NCBI GenBank assembly: GCA_035711845.1 | Contig: DASTBU010000092.1 | Span: forward strand, 1 to 46,449 | Reading direction: 5' to 3' | DNA from: DASTBU01 sp035711845 | GTDB taxonomy: Bacteria > Acidobacteriota > Vicinamibacteria > Vicinamibacterales > 2-12-FULL-66-21 | Length of the DNA stretch: 46,449 nucleotides | Position numbers and translations under genes: made by a program | The notes under the pieces: model-generated | What the model saw: the letters and a program-made list of their open reading frames with translations, nothing else | What the model was told of the DNA's origin: nothing | Databases searched by the model: none | Part shown: positions 16,437-24,082 of the stretch, in pieces | Numbering within the stretch: the first letter of the stretch is position 1 | Layout of the letters: every line of letters starts with the position of its first letter

Positions 16437-17576
16437 TCAGTCGCGCGCCGTGAGCAGATGATGGTCCCTGATGAAGCGCGCGATCGCATCGGCGACAACC
16501 TGGTGGCCGTGCGGCGTGAGGTGCACGTTCGTCTGGAAGAACACGTCGGGCCCCGGCAGCGTCGCGCGCAATACGGGAAGCAGATCCAGGCGAGGCACGT
16601 TCACGCGAGCGAGCGCATCCTCGAAGCGCTCGGTTGCGGCGTCCCTGATCAGCTCGCCGCCCGCGTTCGCGACGGCCGTCCTCAGACGCCCGTAGTCCGC
16701 GTCGTCCACCTGGAACCGTGCCGGCATGAGCACTACCGCGGTCCTCGCATTCACGCGCGACGCCGTCGCCATGATGTGCTCGATCGATCGCCTCGCGACG
16801 GCGAGCCCCTCGCGGATCCTCGGCGCCGGACTGGCCGCATAGCTCTGCAGCGGCGGCTCCGGAGGCGTCAGGGAGAAGCCGAGCCGGCCGAGCACCATGT
16901 TCACACGCAACCGGACAACCTGCAGCACCATGCTGCGACGCACGAGCCGCCTCAGATGGGTGCGGAGCGTGTCGCGAGCGGCGACCATGCCGCCCGAACC
17001 AGGGCCGCCGAGCTTGGGAGAGGACTGGAAGGCCTCCTCGGCGTCGTTGCCGACGAAGACGGTCACCAACACGAGGTCCGGCTGCACGGTGTCAGCGAGG
17101 CTCTCGAAGAACAACGCCTCCTCGACCGGCCCGTAGCCCTGCACACCCGCATTGATCACCCGATATCGCCCGGCCGCGGTGTCGGCATTGAGGCGCTTCT
17201 CGAGCAGCTCGCCGAAGGTCTGGGCCAGGGGCACCTGCACCGACAACACCAGCGAGTCTCCCAGGACGACGATGCGCTTCTCGTCCGGCTGTTTCGGACC
17301 GATCTCCTCGTCGTCTCGAACGCCGGCGCCGTTGATGGCAATGTCCGTCTCGAACTCCGCTGTCGCGAATCGGACGCTGGCGCGAGGCTTCAGGCGATAC
17401 CCGATGCGAGGATCGCCCTCGAAAAGCCCCTGAAAGGCTGGCGCCGCTTCTGAGCTCCCCCAGGTGCGCAGAGCGATCTCGAAGATCCCGAATTGGGCAG
17501 CCGCTATCGCCGCGAAGAACAGGACATGTCGGACGCGGTGCCGGGCGCCACGATCAAGACTCTGCGGTCGGCCCAT
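16437..17576 (-). CDS. SGNH/GDSL-fold membrane-anchored protein, partner of MBOAT
   Basis: This 379-residue protein has one N-terminal membrane anchor (VLFFAAIAAAQFGIFEIAL, about residues 18-36) and a periplasmic SGNH hydrolase-like domain. Block I is RIVVLGDSLVL with the nucleophile S108. Further blocks include GVQGYGPVEEALFFE and LVTVFVGNDAEE (the Asn block). The last catalytic block reads NVHLTPHGHQVVADAI (His352). The usual Asp before this His is replaced by Asn350 or by the preceding Thr, depending on alignment, which is unusual for an active triad. Beside an MBOAT gene, the expected role is to receive the acyl group and esterify glycan hydroxyls in the periplasm, as AlgJ/AlgX or PatB do. 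Confidence 0.8.
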   Translation of the reverse strand: MGRPQSLDRGARHRVRHVLFFAAIAAAQFGIFEIALRTWGSSEAAPAFQGLFEGDPRIGYRLKPRASVRFATAEFETDIAINGAGVRDDEEIGPKQPDEKRIVVLGDSLVLSVQVPLAQTFGELLEKRLNADTAAGRYRVINAGVQGYGPVEEALFFESLADTVQPDLVLVTVFVGNDAEEAFQSSPKLGGPGSGGMVAARDTLRTHLRRLVRRSMVLQVVRLRVNMVLGRLGFSLTPPEPPLQSYAASPAPRIREGLAVARRSIEHIMATASRVNARTAVVLMPARFQVDDADYGRLRTAVANAGGELIRDAATERFEDALARVNVPRLDLLPVLRATLPGPDVFFQTNVHLTPHGHQVVADAIARFIRDHHLLTARD

Positions 17577-17778
17577 GGCTGCCGGCTGTCGCCGCCCGCT
17601 GCGTCAGCGCGGCAGTGGCATCCGCGGTTCCGTCGTTGACGATGATCACCTCGACGTCGTCGGTCAACAGGCGTGCGGTCCGGCCCGCGAACATGACAAG
17701 GCTGGCGACGGATGTACTGTCGTTGCAGGCAGGGAAGAACACGCTGAGGCCCGGTCCAGGCGCGGCAGGCTGGGGCAT
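17554..17778 (-). pseudogene. Truncated family 2 glycosyltransferase remnant
   Basis: An ATG at 17778 opens a 74-residue frame whose first 60 residues match the beginning of a GT2 enzyme: LSVFFPACNDSTSVASLV, then DVEVIIVNDGTADATA with the nucleotide-binding Asp. Normal GT2 proteins of this type have 240-340 residues; this one ends after the first third at a stop inside the start of the SGNH gene (22-base overlap). The catalytic DxD and acceptor regions are missing. It is probably a deletion remnant, though it could still be translated and couple translation into the SGNH gene. Confidence 0.65.
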
Positions 17779-17810
17779 TGATGAGCCGTAAATGTTAGCT
17801 GTCGGCAAAC

Positions 17811-19034
17811 TTACTTGGCAAGGGCGCGCTCGTAGGCGGTTTCGAGCTGACGGGCGGTTTCCTCCCACCCGAAGCGCTCCGTCACGAGCGTTCGGCCGGC
17901 CTGCCCGAGGCGAAGGCGCGTCGGCCTGTCGGCGGCAAGCATCCCGATCGCGCGCGCGAGCGCGGCCGAGTCGCGTTCGCCGACGACGACCGCCGTCCGG
18001 CCGCACTCCACGACCGGGCCGATGCCACCGGCAGGCGTCGTGACCAGCGGCGTTCCGGATGCCAGGGATTCGAGCACGATGTTTGGCAGGCCGTCCACGT
18101 TGCCGCTGTCGTCCCGCACCGACGGGACCACGACCATGTCCGCTGCCGCCAGCCAGCGCGCGACCTCGTCCTGCGTCTGGTTGCCGAGGAAACGGATCCG
18201 ATCCCCCAGTCCCGCCGAGGCGGCGCGCGCGATCAGCTCACCGCGGAGATCTCCGTCCCCGGCGATTGCCAGCACGAGCGGCACGCCCCCCTCGACCAGT
18301 CCCACGGCGTCTATCAGATACTCGAACCCTTTCTTCTTGACGAGCCGCCCCGCGGAGAACACCAGAGACGCGCCATCCGGCACGCGAAGCTGGCAACGGA
18401 GCGCGGATCGCGCGCTGCTGTCAGGGCGGAACCGCTTCACGTCGACGCCGTACGGAACGACGTGGATCCGCCCGGGATCCGCGCCGAGCGCAATGGCGCG
18501 CCGCGCCAGGTCGCTGCTGCACGCCGTGACCACCCCCGCGCGTCGGAAGACCCATCGGGCAGCGATCCGCGCGGGCGCCAGTTTCTCGGCGACGTACACG
18601 TCCGAGCCATGCAGGCTGACGACGAGCGGGAGCGACGGCGCGGCCGCCGCCGCGACGGCGCCGCCGGGCACGACCCAGTGGCCGTGCATGTGCGTCGCCT
18701 GATGTCTGCGTGCGACGCGTCGTGCCGCGCGCCACCCGGCCATGAGCGCCGCCGGCGCCGCGGCATACGCAGCGCCGCGAACGCTCACGTCGGCCCGCAT
18801 CGCGGCTGCGTATCCGAAAACGTTCAGCGCTCTGACCGGTGCGTACTTGTAGAAATGAAGGCTCACGCCGTTCTCGTGCGCGCCGCGGTTCACCTGCGGG
18901 TGCCATGGCGCCACGACGTGAACCTCATGTCCTCGGGCCGCGACCTCGCGGGCAATCGGCTCCATGAAGGTGCCGACGCTGTCGCCCGGGAATCGCGGAT
19001 ACGACGAGGTCACCATGACGATTACGAAACGCAT
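17811..19034 (-). CDS. Glycosyltransferase family 4 (GT-B)
   Basis: From the ATG at 19034 the product has 407 residues and starts in the typical way, MRFVIVMVTSSYPRFPGDSVGTFMEPI. An in-frame GTG at 19064 would add ten residues, but they do not look like part of the fold. The N-terminal domain has REVAARGHEVHVVAPWHP and HMHGHWVVPGG. The C-terminal nucleotide-sugar domain has SAGRLVKKKGFEYLIDA, IRFLGNQTQDEVARWLAAADMVVVPS, and the E-x7-E region NIVLESLASGTPLVTTPAGG. These are hallmarks of retaining GT4 enzymes that build polysaccharide repeat units on lipid carriers in the cytoplasm. It stands 32 bases before the GT2 remnant and 55 bases after the next gene upstream. Sugar specificity unknown. 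Confidence 0.88.
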   Translation of the reverse strand: MRFVIVMVTSSYPRFPGDSVGTFMEPIAREVAARGHEVHVVAPWHPQVNRGAHENGVSLHFYKYAPVRALNVFGYAAAMRADVSVRGAAYAAAPAALMAGWRAARRVARRHQATHMHGHWVVPGGAVAAAAAPSLPLVVSLHGSDVYVAEKLAPARIAARWVFRRAGVVTACSSDLARRAIALGADPGRIHVVPYGVDVKRFRPDSSARSALRCQLRVPDGASLVFSAGRLVKKKGFEYLIDAVGLVEGGVPLVLAIAGDGDLRGELIARAASAGLGDRIRFLGNQTQDEVARWLAAADMVVVPSVRDDSGNVDGLPNIVLESLASGTPLVTTPAGGIGPVVECGRTAVVVGERDSAALARAIGMLAADRPTRLRLGQAGRTLVTERFGWEETARQLETAYERALAK

Positions 19035-19089
19035 GTCAGGGCTCGCCGCTTCGCGGGACACCACCCAGACGACGAAATTGGCGGCTTGA

Positions 19090-19866
19090 TCATTGTGGAG
19101 AGGATCGACCGTCGCGCCGACCGTCGAGAACCGCTGCCCGCTCTCCTCGCGGAGGACGTCGAAGCCGCAACCGCCACGGGGTGATGAGGGACTCGACGAG
19201 AACCGGCGTGGTGACCTTCGAATACCCCAGGCGCCGTTCGACGAAGATGATCGGAACCTCCCCGATCGTGCAGCCCCGCCGTGTGGCTTCGAAGAGCATC
19301 TCCACGAGGAAGGCGTACCCGTCCGAGACCATGCTGTCGAGCGGCAGGCGCGCGAGAGCGTCTCGGCGCCAGCACCGAAAGCCGCTGGTGCAGTCGCGTG
19401 GGGTGAGGCTCGTCACGGCGCGAATGTACCGATTGGCGAACGCGCTCAGGAAAATCCGGTGAAGCGGCCAGTTCACGACGCTCACACCGTTCAGGTACCG
19501 CGATCCAATGACGACGTCGTGCTCGGCGGCCGAGGCGGCGAGCGACGGCAGGTACGCCGGATCGTGCGACAGATCCGCATCCATTTGACAGACGAGATCG
19601 ACGTCCGGCTGTGCGACGGCCATCTTGAGACCGTCGACGTAGGAGCGGCCGAGCCCGCGGGGCCCGGTTCGGTGCAGCACCTCGATTCGGCCAGGGTGCG
19701 CGACGGCCAGTTCGTCCGCCAGGCTCCCGGTGCCATCGGGGGACCCATCGTCGACGACCAGCATGCGATAACCGGCATGTGCGAGCACTCCCGCAACGAG
19801 GACGGGGAGGTTCTCGCGCTCGTTATACGTAGGGGTGACGACGAGGACGCTGGTTGTCGGCTTCAC
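19090..19866 (-). CDS. Polyprenyl-phosphate glycosyltransferase, GT2 (DPM1-like)
   Basis: The start is the GTG at 19866, which overlaps the upstream TGA by 4 bases (GTGA), giving 258 residues; a longer open frame exists but runs into the neighbour. The sequence VLVVTPTYNERENLPVLVAGVL and MLVVDDGSPDGTGSLADEL, then QMDADLSHDP with the DxD, matches bacterial and eukaryotic DPM1-type polyprenol-phosphate mannose synthases without the C-terminal membrane helices. The GSRYLNGVSVVNWPLHRIFLSAFANRY and DCTSGFRCWRR segments are highly typical. It would make polyprenyl-phosphate-mannose or a related donor on the cytoplasmic face, to be used by the GT39-like enzyme in the overlapping upstream gene. This start-stop coupling supports that pairing. 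Confidence 0.9.
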   Translation of the reverse strand: MKPTTSVLVVTPTYNERENLPVLVAGVLAHAGYRMLVVDDGSPDGTGSLADELAVAHPGRIEVLHRTGPRGLGRSYVDGLKMAVAQPDVDLVCQMDADLSHDPAYLPSLAASAAEHDVVIGSRYLNGVSVVNWPLHRIFLSAFANRYIRAVTSLTPRDCTSGFRCWRRDALARLPLDSMVSDGYAFLVEMLFEATRRGCTIGEVPIIFVERRLGYSKVTTPVLVESLITPWRLRLRRPPRGERAAVLDGRRDGRSSPQ

Positions 19867-21095
19867 GACAGAAAACGGCGACCGCTGGCGGCCGCACAAA
19901 CAATCAACACCGGATCTAGGACAGGGACACGAAAACGTTCCTGCGGGAAGAATAGCAGGCAGACGAGGATCGCTGCACCCGCCAGGAGAAACACAGCCGA
20001 AGGCCGGCTCGGCGCCGTCCACAGGCGGACCGCGCCGATGAAGCCAAACGGCAGGAGGATCAAGTAGGGGACGATGGATGCGATGCGATAGCGCAGGGAG
20101 TGCAGCGCGTATGACGGTCCGAGCGGAACGATCGTGTAGAACGCCTTCCTGGCCAGCAGACCGAGCCACCAGCCGAAGTGTTCCCCGATATAGCGGAGCG
20201 CTTCGCGATAGTAGAGCGGTTCGAGCTCTTCGGCCGACAGGCCCGGGTGCGCTCGGCGAAACTCGAGCTCGGCACGTTTGAGCTCGGGATTCGCCGCCAG
20301 ATCGCCTTCACCTCGGGCCAGCGGATGATTACCGGTCCAGAACGTCACGCCACCCTCCGACGCAACGAGGACGAACCGTTCGTGCACCCGATAGTTGCGC
20401 GCCGTCCAGGGCGCGACAACGGCAACGGCAGCCGCGACGACCCCCACCACGAGTACGTGATGCCGGCGGGCGATTAACCACAGAACCGCGAGTGGAAGGA
20501 ACAGCAGCATCGCGGGCCTCGTCAGAACCGCCAGGCCGACGAGGATGCCGGCAAGGAGCGACAGCGGGGCGCCGGCGCGACTGCTGCGCGCCCTGTCGGC
20601 ACGATCGACGGCAATCTGCAGTGCAAGTGCCGCCGACAGCGCGACGACCGAGTACAGCGTTTCGCTGAAAACGTAGGCGGGATAGAAGACGAGCGGCGGA
20701 TAGGCAGCGGCGATGGACGCGGCGAGCGCTCCCGCCGCCGGGCCGGCCGAGCGTCGGGTGATCGCCCCGATCAGCACAACGAGAGCGGCGCCCAGCACGG
20801 CCTGCGCGGTCTTGACCCGGGTCGGTGCGCTGTCGGGCTGCGCGCCGGTCGCGCCAATCGCCGCGAGGAACATCGGATAGAGCGGCGCGCGGCCGAACTG
20901 CTGCGCGGTGCCGACAGCATGTTCGGGGCCGTAGGCGAATCCCCTGCCCGCCGAGAGGCTTCTCGCAAGCTCCAGGTACTCGCCTTCGTCGTGCGTCAAG
21001 GGCTTGTCGATCCAGTAGGCGAGGCCGAACACCAGGCGCAGCGCGAGGCCGGCGAGGCCCGCGACGAGAATCATCCGCGAGGCGGGTGCGGCCAC
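19863..21095 (-). CDS. GT39-like membrane glycosyltransferase
   Basis: This protein has about 410 residues with 9-10 hydrophobic helices. Two starts are possible: GTG at 21095 (used here) and ATG at 21074, neither with a clear Shine-Dalgarno sequence. The longer open frame to 21230 overlaps the upstream gene and is rejected. Helix 1 (MILVAGLAGLALRLVFGLAYW) is followed by KPLTHDEGEYLELARSLSAG, the acidic loop of PMT/GT39-type GT-C enzymes. QFGRAPLYPMFLAAIG and NHPLARGEGDLAANPE are further typical loops. It would use a polyprenyl-phosphate sugar, probably from the coupled GT2 gene whose GTG overlaps its stop, and act on the periplasmic side of the inner membrane. Acceptor unknown. Confidence 0.8.
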   Translation of the reverse strand: MAAPASRMILVAGLAGLALRLVFGLAYWIDKPLTHDEGEYLELARSLSAGRGFAYGPEHAVGTAQQFGRAPLYPMFLAAIGATGAQPDSAPTRVKTAQAVLGAALVVLIGAITRRSAGPAAGALAASIAAAYPPLVFYPAYVFSETLYSVVALSAALALQIAVDRADRARSSRAGAPLSLLAGILVGLAVLTRPAMLLFLPLAVLWLIARRHHVLVVGVVAAAVAVVAPWTARNYRVHERFVLVASEGGVTFWTGNHPLARGEGDLAANPELKRAELEFRRAHPGLSAEELEPLYYREALRYIGEHFGWWLGLLARKAFYTIVPLGPSYALHSLRYRIASIVPYLILLPFGFIGAVRLWTAPSRPSAVFLLAGAAILVCLLFFPQERFRVPVLDPVLIVCAAASGRRFLS

Positions 21096-21100
21096 CGCTG

Positions 21101-21961
21101 CTACTGCCGTCCCTCGAATCGCAGTGACGAAATCTGCTCGGACACCAGCCCGACCAGGAACACCACGACGGCGAACAGGATCAGCAGCACCGACCCGTTC
21201 GGGATTCGGGCATACAACGCCACGTTCCACACCCCGTAGGCGATGCCGAGGGCGAGCGCCGCCGCGGAAAGCGGGACAAAAATACGCAGCGGGCTGAAAA
21301 TCGTCACGATCTTCAGGATGATCATCAGGAACTTGGCGCCGTCGCTGGCAAAGCGGATCTTCGACGAGCCCACGCGCTGCCGCGCGTCCGTCGGCTCGAA
21401 CGCCACGTTGTAGCCGGCCTTGATGAAGGCGAGGGTGGTCGTCGTCGGCGTCGAGAAGCCGTTCGGGAGCAGGTGCAGGAACTCGCGCAGGCCGTCTCGC
21501 CGCGCGGCGCGAAAACCGGACGTGAGGTCGGGGATCTCGCGACCGGTCAGATAGCTCGCCAGGCTGTTGAGTGCACCGTTGCCGAAGCGCCTGGCGTGGG
21601 TGGCCTGCGTCTCTTTCGAGCGCGCCCCGACGACGAGGTCGTACTCGCCGAGCCGCGCGACGAGCCGCAGGGCGTCGGCCGCCTGGTGCTGGCCGTCGGC
21701 GTCGATGATGAGGACGTACTCGGCGGTCGCCCGGCGAATCCCCGTCTTCACCGCCGCTCCGTTGCCCTTGTTGTACGGGTGGCGCACCACGATGGCGCCC
21801 GCCTGCTGTGCCCTATTGCCAGTGTCGTCGTGCGAGCCGTCGTCCACGACGATGATTTCCCGCCAGCGCGCCGCGCCCGAGAGGGTGCCGACGACATCGG
21901 TGATGGCATCGGCTTCGTTGTAGGCGGGAATCACGATGGACACGTCACCGGGCTCTGCCAC
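21101..21961 (-). CDS. GT2 glycosyltransferase with C-terminal membrane helices
   Basis: The GTG at 21961 is chosen because a good Shine-Dalgarno (GGGAG in the end of the upstream gene) lies about 7 bases before it; this gives 286 residues. The GT2 catalytic domain has VSIVIPAYNEADAI, IIVVDDGSHDDTGN, and LIIDADGQHQAADAL with the DxD. PYNKGNGAAVKTGIRRA and LTSGFRAARRDGLREFL are typical of polyprenyl-phosphate sugar synthases. Two hydrophobic segments near the C-terminus (IFVPLSAAALALGIAYGVWNV and VLLILFAVVVFLVGLVSEQI) anchor it in the membrane. It probably charges a polyprenyl phosphate with a hexose for periplasmic GT-C enzymes, or starts a glycolipid. It follows a similar GT2 gene by 1 base. 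Confidence 0.9.
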   Translation of the reverse strand: MAEPGDVSIVIPAYNEADAITDVVGTLSGAARWREIIVVDDGSHDDTGNRAQQAGAIVVRHPYNKGNGAAVKTGIRRATAEYVLIIDADGQHQAADALRLVARLGEYDLVVGARSKETQATHARRFGNGALNSLASYLTGREIPDLTSGFRAARRDGLREFLHLLPNGFSTPTTTTLAFIKAGYNVAFEPTDARQRVGSSKIRFASDGAKFLMIILKIVTIFSPLRIFVPLSAAALALGIAYGVWNVALYARIPNGSVLLILFAVVVFLVGLVSEQISSLRFEGRQ

Positions 21962-21962
21962 T

Positions 21963-22988
21963 TTACCGCTCCCATCGCCGGTTGCTCTGGCCGGAGAGGA
22001 CGCGCGGCGTCTCGTCGCGCTTCGACGCATCGACGTCCGCCGACGGCAGCTCGAGCGAGCGCACGCGGTAGACGAGATCCTCGAGCAGCTTCCGGTTGGC
22101 CGAAATCACGTCGGCGAGCAAGCCGATGAGCAGCACCTGAAAGCCAACGATGAGAAGCACCGCGGACAGGATCAACGACTGTACGTAGCGGCCCTGTCCC
22201 GTGTAGTCGGTCAGATACAGGTAGACGAAACGCAGCCCGAGAAGGAAGCCCACGCCGAAAACAGTCAGCCCGATGTACGTGAAGACCTTCAACGGCTCGT
22301 ACATCGCATAGATGCGGACGATGGTGGCCGCCGAACGCTTGACGTAGGAGAAGACGTTGTCGAAGAGCCGCGATTCCCGCGTCCGGGGATTGGTGGCCAC
22401 TGCCACGTGAGCGATGGCCATCCGCTTCTTGCCCGCCTGAATGATGGACTCGAGCGTATAGGAAAAATCCGAGACGATGGTCATACGGAGCGCGGCCTCG
22501 CGCGTGTACGCGCGGAAGCCGCTCGTCGTGTCAGGGACCGACGTGCTCGAGACCTGTCGAACGACCCAGCTCCCGAGCCGCTGCAGCTGCCGCTTCCGCC
22601 AGGACATGTGCTCCACTTCCGCGATGTTGCGATCCCCGATTACGATGTCCGCGTCGCCCGCGAGGAGCGGAGCGAGCAGCTTCGGGATCTCGCCCGCGGC
22701 GTACTGATTGTCCGCGTCGGTGTTGACGATGAAGTCGGCCCCTTTCTTCAGCGAGGCGTCGATGCCCGCCATGAAAGCGGCGGCGAGCCCCTTGTTCCTG
22801 GTCAGTCGCACCACGTGATCGACGCCGCAGGCGCGTGCAACGTCCGCCGTCCCGTCCCGCGAGCCGTCGTCGACGACCAGCGTCTCGATGACGTCGATGC
22901 CTGGCACCGACCGCGGCAAGTCCGCGAGCGTTGGCGGTAGCGTCTGCGCCTCGTTGAGGCAAGGGATCTGGATTATCAGTTTCTTCAC
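21963..22988 (-). CDS. GT2 glycosyltransferase with C-terminal membrane helices
   Basis: The GTG at 22988 is the best start (341 residues), beginning VKKLIIQIPCLNEAQTLPPTL; the open frame extends further but shows no GT2 features there. The domain has IETLVVDDGSRDGTADVA, NKGLAAAFMAGIDASLKKGADFIVNTDADNQY (DxD), and DTTSGFRAYTREAALRM. Two C-terminal helices (FTYIGLTVFGVGFLLGLRFVYLYL and LILSAVLLIVGFQVLLIGLLADVI) and a charged tail follow. This is the architecture of ArnC/DPMS-like polyprenyl-phosphate sugar transferases (GtrB type). It is distinct from, and probably not redundant with, the paralogue at 21101-21961. Its product would feed the GT39-like or 828-residue membrane proteins. The gap to the upstream GT4 stop is 40 bases. 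Confidence 0.9.
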   Translation of the reverse strand: MKKLIIQIPCLNEAQTLPPTLADLPRSVPGIDVIETLVVDDGSRDGTADVARACGVDHVVRLTRNKGLAAAFMAGIDASLKKGADFIVNTDADNQYAAGEIPKLLAPLLAGDADIVIGDRNIAEVEHMSWRKRQLQRLGSWVVRQVSSTSVPDTTSGFRAYTREAALRMTIVSDFSYTLESIIQAGKKRMAIAHVAVATNPRTRESRLFDNVFSYVKRSAATIVRIYAMYEPLKVFTYIGLTVFGVGFLLGLRFVYLYLTDYTGQGRYVQSLILSAVLLIVGFQVLLIGLLADVISANRKLLEDLVYRVRSLELPSADVDASKRDETPRVLSGQSNRRWER

Positions 22989-23028
22989 GCGACTGACCGC
23001 CTGCGGCCATTGTGCCGCACTTGCCGGT

Positions 23029-24075
23029 TCATTCCACGGACAGGAGCTGCTCGATGACGCCATCCCACGTGACGCGGCTGGCAGCCTCGTGACCGGCGTC
23101 GCCGAGCCGCGCCGCAAGCCCCCGGGCGGCAGCGAGGCGGTTGATCGCCTCGGCCAGCGCTCTCGGCTCCGGGTCGCACACGAACCCGTTGACCCCATCG
23201 ATGACGAACTCGTTCGGCCCGCCCGAGTCGGGGCACGTGATCACCGGCCGGCGCGCGAGGAACGCTTCGAGCGTGACATAGCCGAAGTCCTCGTCGTACG
23301 GGGGATAAATCACCGCGAGCGCGCCCGCATAGAGCCCGATCAGTTCCTCGTCACGCACGGAGCCGAGGAAGGTGATGCGATCGCGGACGCCGAGCGTCTC
23401 CGCCTCCCGCTCGACGTGCTCGCGCTGCGTCCCGTCGCCCGCGACGACCAGCCGGATGGAGCTGTCGGCATCGGCCATCGCGCCAACGATCAGGTCCACC
23501 CGCTTCACGGACTCGATCCGCCCGACCGACAGCACATAGTCGCCGTAAGGACCGCTCGTCAGCCGGCCCGCAAGCCTCGGCGGATGATACAGCGGTACGG
23601 CCTGAAGGGCGTTGAACTTCAGCAGCCGCGAGGCGGTGTTCTTGGCGTTCGTGAAGAGCGCACGGCACTCCCCGAGCATCTCGGTGTCGAGCCTGATGAG
23701 GGTGTCTCGCAGGCCCACGTCCTTCTCGTTGTGCGTGAAGTCGCTGTACACCGTACCGCAAAGCTCGTACGCCGCGCGGTACTGGTGGATCAGCCAGGCC
23801 ACTTTCCTGGGATGACGAACGAAGTAGGTCGGGAACTTGGTGGCGATGACCACGTCCACCGGACGGCCGTTGCTTTCGCTCAGGTCGAGGAGCCGCCAGG
23901 CGGCGGCATGCGGAAGGATTTCCTCCTTGGGATACCACTTGAAGGGCACGCTGACGAGCTCGGCCGAGTAACCGCGCGCGCGCAGCTCTCGCACCAGTTC
24001 GCGCACGTGGACTTCCGCACCGCCGTGCACGAACGGCACCTGCGCCTCGCAGACGAGGATGGTCTGGGGCGTCAC
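23029..24075 (-). CDS. Glycosyltransferase family 4 (GT-B)
   Basis: This 348-residue protein begins MTPQTILVCEAQVPFVHGGAEVHVRELVRELRARGYSAELV, a typical GT4 donor-domain start with the GGAE loop. The C-terminal half has LSVGRIESVKRVDLIVGAM, RITFLGSVRDEELIGLYAGALAVIYPPYDEDFGYVTLEAF and the PVITCPDSGGPNEFV segment, all typical of retaining GT4 transferases. The enzyme would transfer a hexose from a nucleotide-sugar donor onto the growing lipid-linked saccharide. It lies 7 bases after the ychF stop and 40 bases before the GT2 gene. Specificity unknown. Confidence 0.9.
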   Translation of the reverse strand: MTPQTILVCEAQVPFVHGGAEVHVRELVRELRARGYSAELVSVPFKWYPKEEILPHAAAWRLLDLSESNGRPVDVVIATKFPTYFVRHPRKVAWLIHQYRAAYELCGTVYSDFTHNEKDVGLRDTLIRLDTEMLGECRALFTNAKNTASRLLKFNALQAVPLYHPPRLAGRLTSGPYGDYVLSVGRIESVKRVDLIVGAMADADSSIRLVVAGDGTQREHVEREAETLGVRDRITFLGSVRDEELIGLYAGALAVIYPPYDEDFGYVTLEAFLARRPVITCPDSGGPNEFVIDGVNGFVCDPEPRALAEAINRLAAARGLAARLGDAGHEAASRVTWDGVIEQLLSVE

Positions 24076-24082
24076 GTCGTGT

